From assembly GCA_045114175.1 (NCBI GenBank), contig JBGUJZ010000013.1, positions 1 to 39,516 of the forward strand: a stretch of 39,516 nucleotides of DNA. Direction: 5' to 3'. Source of the stretch: Cacconaster sp045114175 (GTDB lineage: Bacteria; Bacteroidota; Bacteroidia; Bacteroidales; UBA932). The first letter of the stretch is position 1. Each line of letters starts with the position of its first letter. Under the pieces are notes generated by a model. It was not told the DNA's origin. It saw only the letters and a list, made by a program, of their open reading frames with translations, and did not search any database. Made by a program: the position numbers and the translations under genes. Shown here in pieces: positions 26,324-34,224 of the stretch.

Positions 26324-27679
26324 ATGATGCATAAAAGCACAACTATCCTGACCGTATCGTTGCTCCTGCTCGCCATCCTGGCTACAGGCTGCAAGGATCC
26401 CGCAGATCCCAACAAAGAAGTGGAGCAATACGACGGTCTGGTTATCAATGAAATCGCTGCGCACGACGAAGTCACGGACGGAATTACCTGGGTCGAGATT
26501 CTCAACACCTCCGACAAGGCCATTTCGCTCGAAGGAATCGGGCTCTACATCACCGATGCCTACTTCAAGAATCGCAGCATCTGGAGCGGATCCGGCTCGT
26601 TAGACGCTGGTGCGCGACTGATCGTCACTACGGAAGACGAGTCTCTTCTGACCGGTATCGCCTCCAATGACCAGTTTGTCCTGAAGCTGGGAACCCAGGA
26701 TGCGGCTGTCGATGAATTCGACCGTTCCAAGGCCTTATCCAACCCCGCTGCCTGCTATGCCCGCGGTAGCTACCAGCGCATTCCGGATGGCGGAGACGCA
26801 TGGAAGAATATGACCTACAACAGCCGGCAGGGCGAGAACATTGTGTTCAATCTCGAGGACTACAAGCATACGGCCATCTGGACCTGGAGTTCCCATATCT
26901 CCGATCTAATGGAAAACGATGCGGCCCAGCTCAAGGAATTCAAACGCCTGGGCTACGACCACATCCTGCTGAACTACGTGGCCTTTGAAGAATACAACAG
27001 GAACAAGACGCTTCCGTTCCTCGAGAAATGCGAGGAGCTTGACATCATCGTCCACTGCTGGATGCAGTGCTTCTACAAAGGCGGCTGGATTAATCCGATT
27101 GACGACGCAAACAAATGCTACAAAGAGGATGTCTTTGCTGACATCCGCGAACACGCGCAGAAGTATCTCGCAGATTATGGCGTGAAGGGTCTTCACCTCG
27201 ATTATATCCGCTTCGGCGGTACCGCATCGCAGCACAACCCCTCCACCACCGTCAATGCCATTGGTGCCGTGAACCGCTGCTGCCGCGAATTGCGCGAAAT
27301 CGCCGACAGCTTTGACGAAGGACTCGTGATGAGTGCAGCGCTGATGCCGGAGAAGAATTCCACCGCATATTACGGCCAGGATCCCGCTAAAATGGGACAG
27401 TACATCCATATTTTGATGCCGATGTGCTACCGCTATTCCTACGGATGGGGCGACGCCGGTTGCAAGAATATTGTCAACTGGTTCTGCGACAATTCCGGCG
27501 GAGCACAGGTATGGGCAGGTATCACCACCTATACCGGCAACGATTCGGGCGGCGTAAAGGGTATGACAGCTCAGGAATTGAGAAGTGATATCGACGTCTT
27601 CATGGATTCCAAGGCCAACGGTCTGGTCCTCTTCCGCTGCGGACTCGGCAAATTCCCTGACGTGAATGATTTGAACTAA
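26324..27679 (+). CDS. Lipoprotein: lamin-tail domain plus TIM-barrel glycoside-hydrolase-like domain
   Basis: 451 residues, lipoprotein signal ending ATGC (Cys23). Residues about 40-165 form a lamin-tail (LTD) beta-sandwich: 'LVINEIAAHDE..DGITWVEILNTSDKAISLEGIGLYITD'. Residues about 175-451 form a TIM-barrel-type domain of the hypothetical glycosyl-hydrolase group (GHL/DUF4015-like): 'HCWMQCFYKGGWINP', 'LHLDYIRFGGTA' with Asp293, 'MSAALMPE' with Glu343, 'YYGQDPAKMGQY', 'ANGLVLFRCGLGKFPD'. Asp293 and Glu343 are plausible catalytic acids by position. The same domain occurs alone at 33318. From memory, very similar segments ('LDY.RY.GTAYK', 'YYGQD', 'LFRYGL') occur in surface proteins of pseudomurein-containing methanogens. 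Glycan cleavage is inferred; substrate unknown. Confidence 0.75.
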   Translation: MMHKSTTILTVSLLLLAILATGCKDPADPNKEVEQYDGLVINEIAAHDEVTDGITWVEILNTSDKAISLEGIGLYITDAYFKNRSIWSGSGSLDAGARLIVTTEDESLLTGIASNDQFVLKLGTQDAAVDEFDRSKALSNPAACYARGSYQRIPDGGDAWKNMTYNSRQGENIVFNLEDYKHTAIWTWSSHISDLMENDAAQLKEFKRLGYDHILLNYVAFEEYNRNKTLPFLEKCEELDIIVHCWMQCFYKGGWINPIDDANKCYKEDVFADIREHAQKYLADYGVKGLHLDYIRFGGTASQHNPSTTVNAIGAVNRCCRELREIADSFDEGLVMSAALMPEKNSTAYYGQDPAKMGQYIHILMPMCYRYSYGWGDAGCKNIVNWFCDNSGGAQVWAGITTYTGNDSGGVKGMTAQELRSDIDVFMDSKANGLVLFRCGLGKFPDVNDLN

Positions 27680-27733
27680 CAATCACACATATATCCACAT
27701 TATTTATTCACCTTTTTTCAAAAACAAAGCATT

Positions 27734-30700
27734 ATGAAAAAATTTTTATGGCACTCGCTAGCAGTAATCGCCGCAGTGTTTGCTATCGTATCCTGTAAGG
27801 ATCCGATCGAACCGGACGATTCTATAGCAACCCTGTCTCCTGCTGACCTCGTTACGGTAGCAGCAAATGCTTATGCAACTTGGGAATCTGACAATGTCAT
27901 TCCTGAGACGCTGAAGGTCGGTGATGTCGAACTGACATTGCCGCAGTATCAGTATGCACTTTGCAAACTGTTGACTTTCGTAGCTACGGGTGACAAGTCC
28001 GACTTGAAGGTTTACAGCTACAAGCCGGCTGAACACCCGGATCGCGACAGCTATGACAAAGATGAAATCGCTGTCACCAACGGTCCGAAGATCAACGAAG
28101 GTACCGAGGACATCGTGGACATCGCAAAACGTCTCATGACCGCGATGGAAGACAAACTGCAGGTTCCTAACCAGACCCTGATTACCCGCACGGGTAGCAG
28201 CGCGCTGGCTTTCTCCACCAACCGTGCTACGGTGACGATGCTCCGTACGCTGGCTGCCTACAAGAAAGACGGCAGGCTTCCTGCAAAAGTCTCCACGGAA
28301 TACCTCTCCGCAGCATCCTCGCTGAAGGGCTTTGCTGAGCAGTTCGTCCAGATCCTCGACATCTGGCAGAACACGGTCGGTACAGTTTCCGCCGACGGTT
28401 CACACTGCACGGACAACAACTCCGCTTGGCAGAATGTCCACTTCGTTCCTGTTCCCCACTCCGGTGGCGCTTACGCAGACGGCGTTGACCAGTACGATCC
28501 GAAGTACCAGCCGTACTTCACCGTTACGATCGACGGTACGACCTACACCTCCGCACAGACCTGGGGTATCGCATTGCGCGGTATCATGGACCTGATTACG
28601 GTGGAAGGCTCCGCTAAACTGCAGCAGAACCGCAACCCGTTCGAGCACACGATGGGTAACGGTGCTAAACTCACCGAGCCGATCCCCGCTGTCTCCGACG
28701 TGGATATCTGGGGACAGTATCCTTGGTATGAGAGCACGAACGACGGTCCGGCTATCAACCTCACCGAATTCACCCCGTACCTGATCGCACGTTGCGCATC
28801 CTGGTTCCTTACCCGTCAGATTGCCCTCGGCAAGATTGGTAACTACCAGTTCTTCACCACCGATCCTGACGAAGGTTTCGTTGAGGAAGGCGTTTCCGGC
28901 TTCGTTTGCTCCATGCGTATGTGGCTCATCGCAGCCCGCTTCTATAAATACCTCCTGGACAACAACATCACGGAGAACGTCTATGACGCAGTGAAGGATG
29001 TCAAGTTCGACACCGACCTCTATGGTGTTGTTATGCCTGATATCGACCTCAAGACCAAGAAGGTTGATCTCAAGCCTGAAGGAACGGCCGTCAATGCAAC
29101 CTTCTCCGCAAAGAAAGCTTGGACCGCAACGGCAAGCGAATCCTGGATCCACGTTGATCCGGCATCCGGTGAAGCCAACGGAACCGCTACCATCGCTATC
29201 TCGGCGGATGCCAACACCGGTGCAGAGCGCAGCGGTAAGGTCGTCATCAAAGGCGGTAACGTCACCGAAGGTCTCGAAATCGCTGTCAACCAGGGTGCAT
29301 ATGTTGCACTCACCGGTACCCTCAAGGACTTCGCAACCGAATTTGTCAAAGGTCTTGACGTTTGGGAAGCAACCGTCGGTACGGTCGAATCTGAAAGCGC
29401 TCACCTGATTGAAAAGGGTACCGCTTGGACGAATGTCCACTTCATCCCTGTCGGTAAGACCGGCGGTGACTATGACGAGCACGCTGGCAACCAGCACGAT
29501 CCTCAGTACACCCCTTGGAAGCTCAATGTCAATGGTCAGGAGATCACCTCCAACCAGGCATGGGAAATCGCTATCCGCGGTCTGCTCAACCTGGTCACCA
29601 CCGAAGGCGAAGCATTCCTCGACGGTATGACCGACCGCAACAAGGCTTACACCCTGGGCAACAACAAGGCTATCAACACCGCTACCATTCCGAATCCTTC
29701 CGCCAACAACAAGTGGGGTGGTTATCCTTGGTATGAGGGCGAGAATACCGACCTTGTAACCTATAATGGCCAGCCTATCGAGAGCGTTGACGTCAACTTT
29801 ATGGTGAAAGTCGGTGCTTGGCACGTGGTTCGCAGCTTCATTGCTGTGGGCAGCAACAACCCGCTTGGCAACATCGGTAACTTCCAGCAGTTCGGTACCT
29901 CTTCCAGCACGCTGAACCTCGAAGGATACGATGGTCTGATTGCCCCGATGCGTGAGCTCCTCATCCTGATGCGTATCTACAAGTACATCCTCGACAACAA
30001 TATCAACGAGAATGTTTATGACGCTATCAAGGACCAGAAGTTCAGCTTCGACCTCTACAACCAGGGTGCAGCTCCGGTAGACAACACCCCTACCATCGCT
30101 GAATTCGCTACTGAGTTTGCAAAGGCAGCTACCGTCTGGGAGAACACGACCGGTACGGTGGAATACACCTACAGTGGTACCACCTACACCAAGGAGAACG
30201 TCCACTATGTTCCTGACACCTACACCATCACCGTCAAGGGCAACACCTATGACAAGTACCAGATGCACGAGATTGCCCTCAACGCATTCAAGGCCATTGA
30301 GAACGGCGGTGCACTGACCGACAAGATCACGGCTCCGAAGTCCTACACGGCTGCATCTGCACGTTGGCACGAATATGGCGAAGGCCTGCAGGAGACTGTC
30401 GCAAAGGCTGACCTCCTCTCCAACTTCGCTACCCGCTGCCTCAACTACATTGCAAGCAACGGCGAATGGCCGAACGTATGCGGTTACCCGCGCACGAACG
30501 ATCCTGTCCTGACCACTTACAATGGTTATGTCAGCCTCGAGCGTGACTTCCTGATGATGGCCCGCTTCTTCAAGTATGTGATGGACAACAACATCACCGC
30601 CAACATCCCGACGGCTGTCGCCAATGTTGAAATCAGCACGGCACTCTACGACCTTCCTGTTACCGGTCCTACGCTGAAGGAATTCGCAACGGAATTCGTC

Positions 30701-32194
30701 AAGGGTCTCGATGTCTGGAAAGCAACCATCGGTACGGTCGAGTCTGAAAGCGAGCACCTCATTGAGAAAGGTACCGCATGGACGAATGTCCACTTCATCC
30801 CTGTCGGCAAGACCGGCGGTGACTACGACAACCACGAAGGCAACCAGCACGATGCCAAGTACACCCCTTGGAAGATGACCGTCAAAGGCCAGGAAATCAC
30901 CTCCAACCAGGCTTGGGAAATCGCTATCCGCGGTCTCCTCAATCTGGTGACCACCGAAGGTCAGGAATTCCTTGACGGTATGACCGACCGTAATAAGGCT
31001 TACACGCTGGGCAACAATGCGAAACTCTCCTCCCCGATGCCTTCCGCATCTACCGGCAACAAGTGGGGCGGCTATCCTTGGTATGAAGGTGCAGACAGCG
31101 ATCTTGTAACCTACAACGGCCAGAAGATCTCCGAAGTTGATGTCAACTTCATGGTGAAGGTCGGTGCTTGGCATGTAGTCCGTAGTTTCATCGCAGTAGG
31201 CAGCAACAACCCGCTCGGCAATGTCGGTAACTTCCAGCAGTTCGGTACCGCTTCAAGCACGCTGAACCTGGCTGGTTACGACGGCCTGATCGCTCCGATG
31301 CGTGAACTCCTCATCCTGATGCGTATCTACAAGTACATCCTCGACAACAACATTGAAGAGAACGTTTACGATGCTATCAAGGACCAGAAATTCAGCTTCT
31401 TCCTCTATGGCGAAGGCGGTGACTTCAGCGCTCCTACCCTCAAAGATTTCGCAACGGAATTCGTCAAGGGTCTCGACGTCTGGCAGAACACCGTGGGTAC
31501 CGTCGAGTCTGAAAGCGAACACCTTATTGAGAAGGGTGCGGCATGGCAGAATGCGCATTTCATTCCGATTGTTCCGAATCCGAATTGCGAGTACCTGAGC
31601 CATGAAGGCAACCAGTACGACCCCAAGTGGGCTGACAAGATTTGGAAACTCAACATCAAGGGAGTCGAGTACTCTTCCAGCCAGGCTTGGGAGATTGCTA
31701 TCCGCGGCCTGCTAAACCTCGTTACCGAAGAAGGTGAAGAGTTCCTCGCCGGCATGACCGACCGCAACAAGGCTTACACCCTCAAGGACAACAAATCGAT
31801 GGCTAGCCTGATGCCTTCCGCATCTGCGGCCAATCAGTGGGGTAAGCACCCTTGGTACGAAGGTGCAAACAGTGATCTGGTAACCTACAACGGTGCAGCT
31901 ATCACAAATGTTGACGTGAACTTTATTGTGAAGGTCGGTGCTTGGCATGTGGTCCGCTCCTTCATCGCGGTGGGCAACAACAGCCCGCTCGGCATGATCG
32001 GCAACTTCCAGCAGTTCGGCACCGCTTCCAGCACGCTGAAGCTCGAAGGCTACGAGGGATTGATCTCCCCGATGCGCGAGCTCATGGTGCTGATGCGTAT
32101 CTACAAGTACATCCTCGACAATAACGTTAACGAGAATGTTTATACCGCTATCAAGGATCAGGCATTCAGCTTCGATCTCTACGGTATCAACTAA
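27734..32194 (+). CDS. Giant lipoprotein with six modules resembling pseudomurein-binding repeats and one BACON domain
   Basis: 1486 residues, lipoprotein signal ending IVSC (Cys21). Module A (about 30-190) and B (197-433) are followed by a BACON domain (about 437-523), then C (530-775), D (788-975), E (981-1226) and F (1236-1483). Each module has helix-plus-'P..V' elements like the pseudomurein-binding repeat (PF09373): for example 'AANAYATWESDNVIPETLKVGDVELTLPQYQYAL' style in A, and in C/E/F 'FATEFVKGLDVW', 'ITSNQAWEIAIRGLLNL', 'VGAWHVVRSFIAVGSNNPLG' and 'LILMRIYKYILDNN'. C, E and F are highly alike. No catalytic motif is visible, so binding or anchoring of a cell-wall polymer at the surface is the likely job. 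Codon bias looks like that of a highly expressed gene. The repeat assignment is from pattern memory and needs a profile search. Confidence 0.7.
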   Translation: MKKFLWHSLAVIAAVFAIVSCKDPIEPDDSIATLSPADLVTVAANAYATWESDNVIPETLKVGDVELTLPQYQYALCKLLTFVATGDKSDLKVYSYKPAEHPDRDSYDKDEIAVTNGPKINEGTEDIVDIAKRLMTAMEDKLQVPNQTLITRTGSSALAFSTNRATVTMLRTLAAYKKDGRLPAKVSTEYLSAASSLKGFAEQFVQILDIWQNTVGTVSADGSHCTDNNSAWQNVHFVPVPHSGGAYADGVDQYDPKYQPYFTVTIDGTTYTSAQTWGIALRGIMDLITVEGSAKLQQNRNPFEHTMGNGAKLTEPIPAVSDVDIWGQYPWYESTNDGPAINLTEFTPYLIARCASWFLTRQIALGKIGNYQFFTTDPDEGFVEEGVSGFVCSMRMWLIAARFYKYLLDNNITENVYDAVKDVKFDTDLYGVVMPDIDLKTKKVDLKPEGTAVNATFSAKKAWTATASESWIHVDPASGEANGTATIAISADANTGAERSGKVVIKGGNVTEGLEIAVNQGAYVALTGTLKDFATEFVKGLDVWEATVGTVESESAHLIEKGTAWTNVHFIPVGKTGGDYDEHAGNQHDPQYTPWKLNVNGQEITSNQAWEIAIRGLLNLVTTEGEAFLDGMTDRNKAYTLGNNKAINTATIPNPSANNKWGGYPWYEGENTDLVTYNGQPIESVDVNFMVKVGAWHVVRSFIAVGSNNPLGNIGNFQQFGTSSSTLNLEGYDGLIAPMRELLILMRIYKYILDNNINENVYDAIKDQKFSFDLYNQGAAPVDNTPTIAEFATEFAKAATVWENTTGTVEYTYSGTTYTKENVHYVPDTYTITVKGNTYDKYQMHEIALNAFKAIENGGALTDKITAPKSYTAASARWHEYGEGLQETVAKADLLSNFATRCLNYIASNGEWPNVCGYPRTNDPVLTTYNGYVSLERDFLMMARFFKYVMDNNITANIPTAVANVEISTALYDLPVTGPTLKEFATEFVKGLDVWKATIGTVESESEHLIEKGTAWTNVHFIPVGKTGGDYDNHEGNQHDAKYTPWKMTVKGQEITSNQAWEIAIRGLLNLVTTEGQEFLDGMTDRNKAYTLGNNAKLSSPMPSASTGNKWGGYPWYEGADSDLVTYNGQKISEVDVNFMVKVGAWHVVRSFIAVGSNNPLGNVGNFQQFGTASSTLNLAGYDGLIAPMRELLILMRIYKYILDNNIEENVYDAIKDQKFSFFLYGEGGDFSAPTLKDFATEFVKGLDVWQNTVGTVESESEHLIEKGAAWQNAHFIPIVPNPNCEYLSHEGNQYDPKWADKIWKLNIKGVEYSSSQAWEIAIRGLLNLVTEEGEEFLAGMTDRNKAYTLKDNKSMASLMPSASAANQWGKHPWYEGANSDLVTYNGAAITNVDVNFIVKVGAWHVVRSFIAVGNNSPLGMIGNFQQFGTASSTLKLEGYEGLISPMRELMVLMRIYKYILDNNVNENVYTAIKDQAFSFDLYGIN
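29321..32188 (+). repeat. Internal long repeats (modules C, E, F) within the giant lipoprotein gene
   Basis: Three copies of a roughly 740-nt coding module: C about 29321-30061, E about 30674-31411, F about 31439-32188, with the diverged module D between C and E. C and E are the closest pair and share long stretches at DNA level, for example around 'GTCCACTTCATCCCTGTCGG'. These are in-frame domain duplications, not mobile elements. Confidence 0.8.
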
Positions 32195-32202
32195 CATTTT
32201 TC

Positions 32203-32232
32203 AGCCGTGGGGGCCTGACCGCCCCCACGGCT
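32203..32232 (+). terminator. GC-rich hairpin between the giant lipoprotein and endoisopeptidase-like genes
   Basis: AGCCGTGGGGGC (32203-32214) pairs perfectly with GCCCCCACGGCT (32221-32232) around a 6-nt loop, 8 nt after the stop codon. The run TATTTTTT at 32241-32248 comes 8 nt after the stem rather than directly, so it is a weak or leaky intrinsic terminator, or an mRNA-stabilising stem that protects the upstream message and lowers downstream expression. Confidence 0.55.
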
Positions 32233-32255
32233 GCCAATTATATTTTTTAACTGAT

Positions 32256-33311
32256 ATGAAACGCATTGCTTTTGTTTTATGCGCATGTTTTGCTGTGGTT
32301 GCAACCTGCGCATGCCATGAAAAAGAACCCGAACCCATTCCGGAACCCTTTACCCTTGACAGTTACAACGGCCACTTTGCACAGGCCATCTCGGACGCTT
32401 ACGACGTTTTCGAGGAGACCGGCGCCCTCCCCACCAGCATCAATGTAGAGGGTCTCGTCTACAACAAGGGCCGCTACTTCATCGCGGCCTGCCTGCTGCT
32501 GGAGAGGATCGTGTCGAACCCGGATACCTGGCAGGAGGGTGAAATCGACCTATTCTCCGCTGCTTTCGGCGACGAATACCGCTGGAACACCTTTGATCCG
32601 GACGTGATTGACCTCGCACACATCCGCTATATGGCCGGCCGCATGTTGCAGTATGCCCGCGACAACGGCAGCCTGCCCAACTATGTCACCTTCCCTTCGG
32701 ATGATCAGCAAAGCATGGGTTACATGCCGCAACTGACGATGGTCGTTACCAAACATGACAATCGGATGAACCTGCGTGCGGCGATGGTGGTGATGGCCCG
32801 TGTCATCAACTATTTCGTAAAGAACGAAGGTAAATTGCCCGAGGAGGTCTCTTCCTGGCCCTCCACCTACCTGCGCGCCGTTCGCAACTCTCCCATCGAC
32901 GCTCCGGAAGTGATTGCAGCCCGTGACGCGGCGCTCAAGAACCTGCCGGCCAACGCAACCGACCGTCAGAAAGCAGAGGCCATCTTCGCCTACGCCCGTG
33001 ACGAATGGGAGTGGGAAAACTACATGAATACCAGCAAGGGCGCCGTTGGCACCATCAATGCCAAGGGCGGCAACTGCTGCGACCTGACGCATGCTACCTT
33101 GGCCATGTGCCACGCTGCCGGTATCCCCGCACGCTACCTGCACGGCCAGTGCTACTTCAAATCTGGCGTGATCGGCCACGTGATTCCGGAAATATACGTG
33201 GACGGCAAATGGTGGATCTGCGACCCGTCCAACAACAGCGCGACCTTCGGCACCCCAACCTGGCAGGGCATGGAGACCTTCAACGGCCGCTATTACGAAC
33301 TTGAATTCTAA
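32256..33311 (+). CDS. Pseudomurein-endoisopeptidase-like lipoprotein (binding repeats plus transglutaminase-like domain)
   Basis: 351 residues from ATG 32256; the frame is open from 32136 but that part runs through the hairpin and lacks a signal. MKRIAFVLCACFAVVATCAC is a lipoprotein-like signal (Cys18/Cys20). Three repeats resembling pseudomurein-binding repeats follow: 'AISDAYDVFEETGALPTSINVEG' (about 48-70), 'AGRMLQYARDNGSLPNYVTF', and 'MARVINYFVKNEGKLPEEVSS'. The C-terminus is a transglutaminase-like cysteine peptidase domain: 'GGNCCDLTHA' (Cys274), 'GIPARYLHGQCYFKSG', 'GHVIPEIYVDGKWW' (His308) and 'CDPSNN' (Asp323) form the Cys-His-Asp triad. This is the architecture of methanogen and archaeal-virus pseudomurein endoisopeptidases (PeiW/PeiP, family C71), which cut peptide cross-links of pseudomurein. 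Activity and substrate here are inferred; bacterial murein peptides are an alternative. Confidence 0.8.
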   Translation: MKRIAFVLCACFAVVATCACHEKEPEPIPEPFTLDSYNGHFAQAISDAYDVFEETGALPTSINVEGLVYNKGRYFIAACLLLERIVSNPDTWQEGEIDLFSAAFGDEYRWNTFDPDVIDLAHIRYMAGRMLQYARDNGSLPNYVTFPSDDQQSMGYMPQLTMVVTKHDNRMNLRAAMVVMARVINYFVKNEGKLPEEVSSWPSTYLRAVRNSPIDAPEVIAARDAALKNLPANATDRQKAEAIFAYARDEWEWENYMNTSKGAVGTINAKGGNCCDLTHATLAMCHAAGIPARYLHGQCYFKSGVIGHVIPEIYVDGKWWICDPSNNSATFGTPTWQGMETFNGRYYELEF

Positions 33312-33317
33312 TCGAAT

Positions 33318-34211
33318 ATGAAACGCATTCTCCTTTTCGCCGTTGCAGCGCTGCTGCTGGCATCGTGCAGCCAGAAACCCAATACCAATGCCATCTGGCT
33401 CTGGTCCAAGTATATGACCGAGGTCGACCTGGACGAACTCGTTCAGAAAGACATCCGCAACGTGATTCTTCACGAGAAGGCCTTCACCGCCCATGGCGTG
33501 GACTCCACCCTGGATTTCGTAAAGACAGCCCAGAAGAAGGGCGTCAAGGTCCACATTTGGTTCCAGTGCTTCTACAAAGAGGGCAAATGGGTCAATCCGG
33601 TAGACGATGAGAACAACTGCTACAAGCAGGATTATTTTGACGAGGTGATTGCCCGCGCCGTGCAGTACGTGGACTGGGGCGTAGATGGTATCCACCTGGA
33701 TTATATCCGCTTCGGTGGCACCGCTCACAAGCACAATCCTTCCGAGGAGATTACCGCTACGGGCTGCGTCACCGAGTTCTGCCGCCAGATTTCCGAGGCA
33801 TGCCGTGCTCACAACCCCAAAATCGTCCTTTCTGCGGCTTTGATGCCCGAACCGGACAGTGAGTACTACTACGGCCAGGATCCCGCTCAGATGGGCCAGT
33901 ATCTGGACATTCTGATGCCGATGATTTACCGTCACAGCGGCGGCTACAAGAAGAACGACGAAGGCTGGGCTGTCCGTGTGGCCAACCACTTTGCGGAGAA
34001 GGGCGCACCGGCAGTCGTCTGGGCCGGCACTACCACCTACCGCGACAAGGATCCGCAGGACTTCGGTCCCGAGGATGAGAACCCCGTTCCGATGACCGCA
34101 GAGGAGACCCTCGTAGACTGCCGCGACCTTAAGACCTCCAAGGCGGTGGGTATCGTGCTCTTCCGCTTTGGCCTGGGCGAGATTCCCGACATGCACGGAC
34201 TCTGGAACTAA
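33318..34211 (+). CDS. Stand-alone TIM-barrel glycoside-hydrolase-like lipoprotein
   Basis: 297 residues, lipoprotein signal ending LASC (Cys17), followed at once by the barrel domain found at the C-terminus of the 26324 protein: 'AIWLWSKYMTEVDLDEL', 'VHIWFQCFYKEGKWVNP', 'GIHLDYIRFGGTAHKHNPS' (Asp128), 'LSAALMPEPDS' (Glu178), 'YYYGQDPAQMGQYLDILMP', 'GIVLFRFGLGEIPDM'. Conserved Asp and Glu on strand ends fit a glycosidase, but no characterised family member is known to me with this exact sequence. It lies 6 nt after the endoisopeptidase-like gene and 13 nt before the sugar kinase. Pairing of a peptide-cutting and a glycan-cutting wall enzyme is the simplest reading (inference). Confidence 0.75.
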   Translation: MKRILLFAVAALLLASCSQKPNTNAIWLWSKYMTEVDLDELVQKDIRNVILHEKAFTAHGVDSTLDFVKTAQKKGVKVHIWFQCFYKEGKWVNPVDDENNCYKQDYFDEVIARAVQYVDWGVDGIHLDYIRFGGTAHKHNPSEEITATGCVTEFCRQISEACRAHNPKIVLSAALMPEPDSEYYYGQDPAQMGQYLDILMPMIYRHSGGYKKNDEGWAVRVANHFAEKGAPAVVWAGTTTYRDKDPQDFGPEDENPVPMTAEETLVDCRDLKTSKAVGIVLFRFGLGEIPDMHGLWN

Positions 34212-34224
34212 TTGATTATCAACT

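Noticed and set aside
28400..31174. 924-codon open frame on the minus strand inside the giant lipoprotein gene
   Set aside because: It is antisense to a well-supported repeat protein; its openness follows from biased codon use and repetition. No signal, domain or homology is visible.
32136..32255. N-terminal extension of the endoisopeptidase-like gene from ATG 32136
   Set aside because: It overlaps the preceding gene and the GC-rich hairpin, and the signal peptide begins cleanly at ATG 32256.
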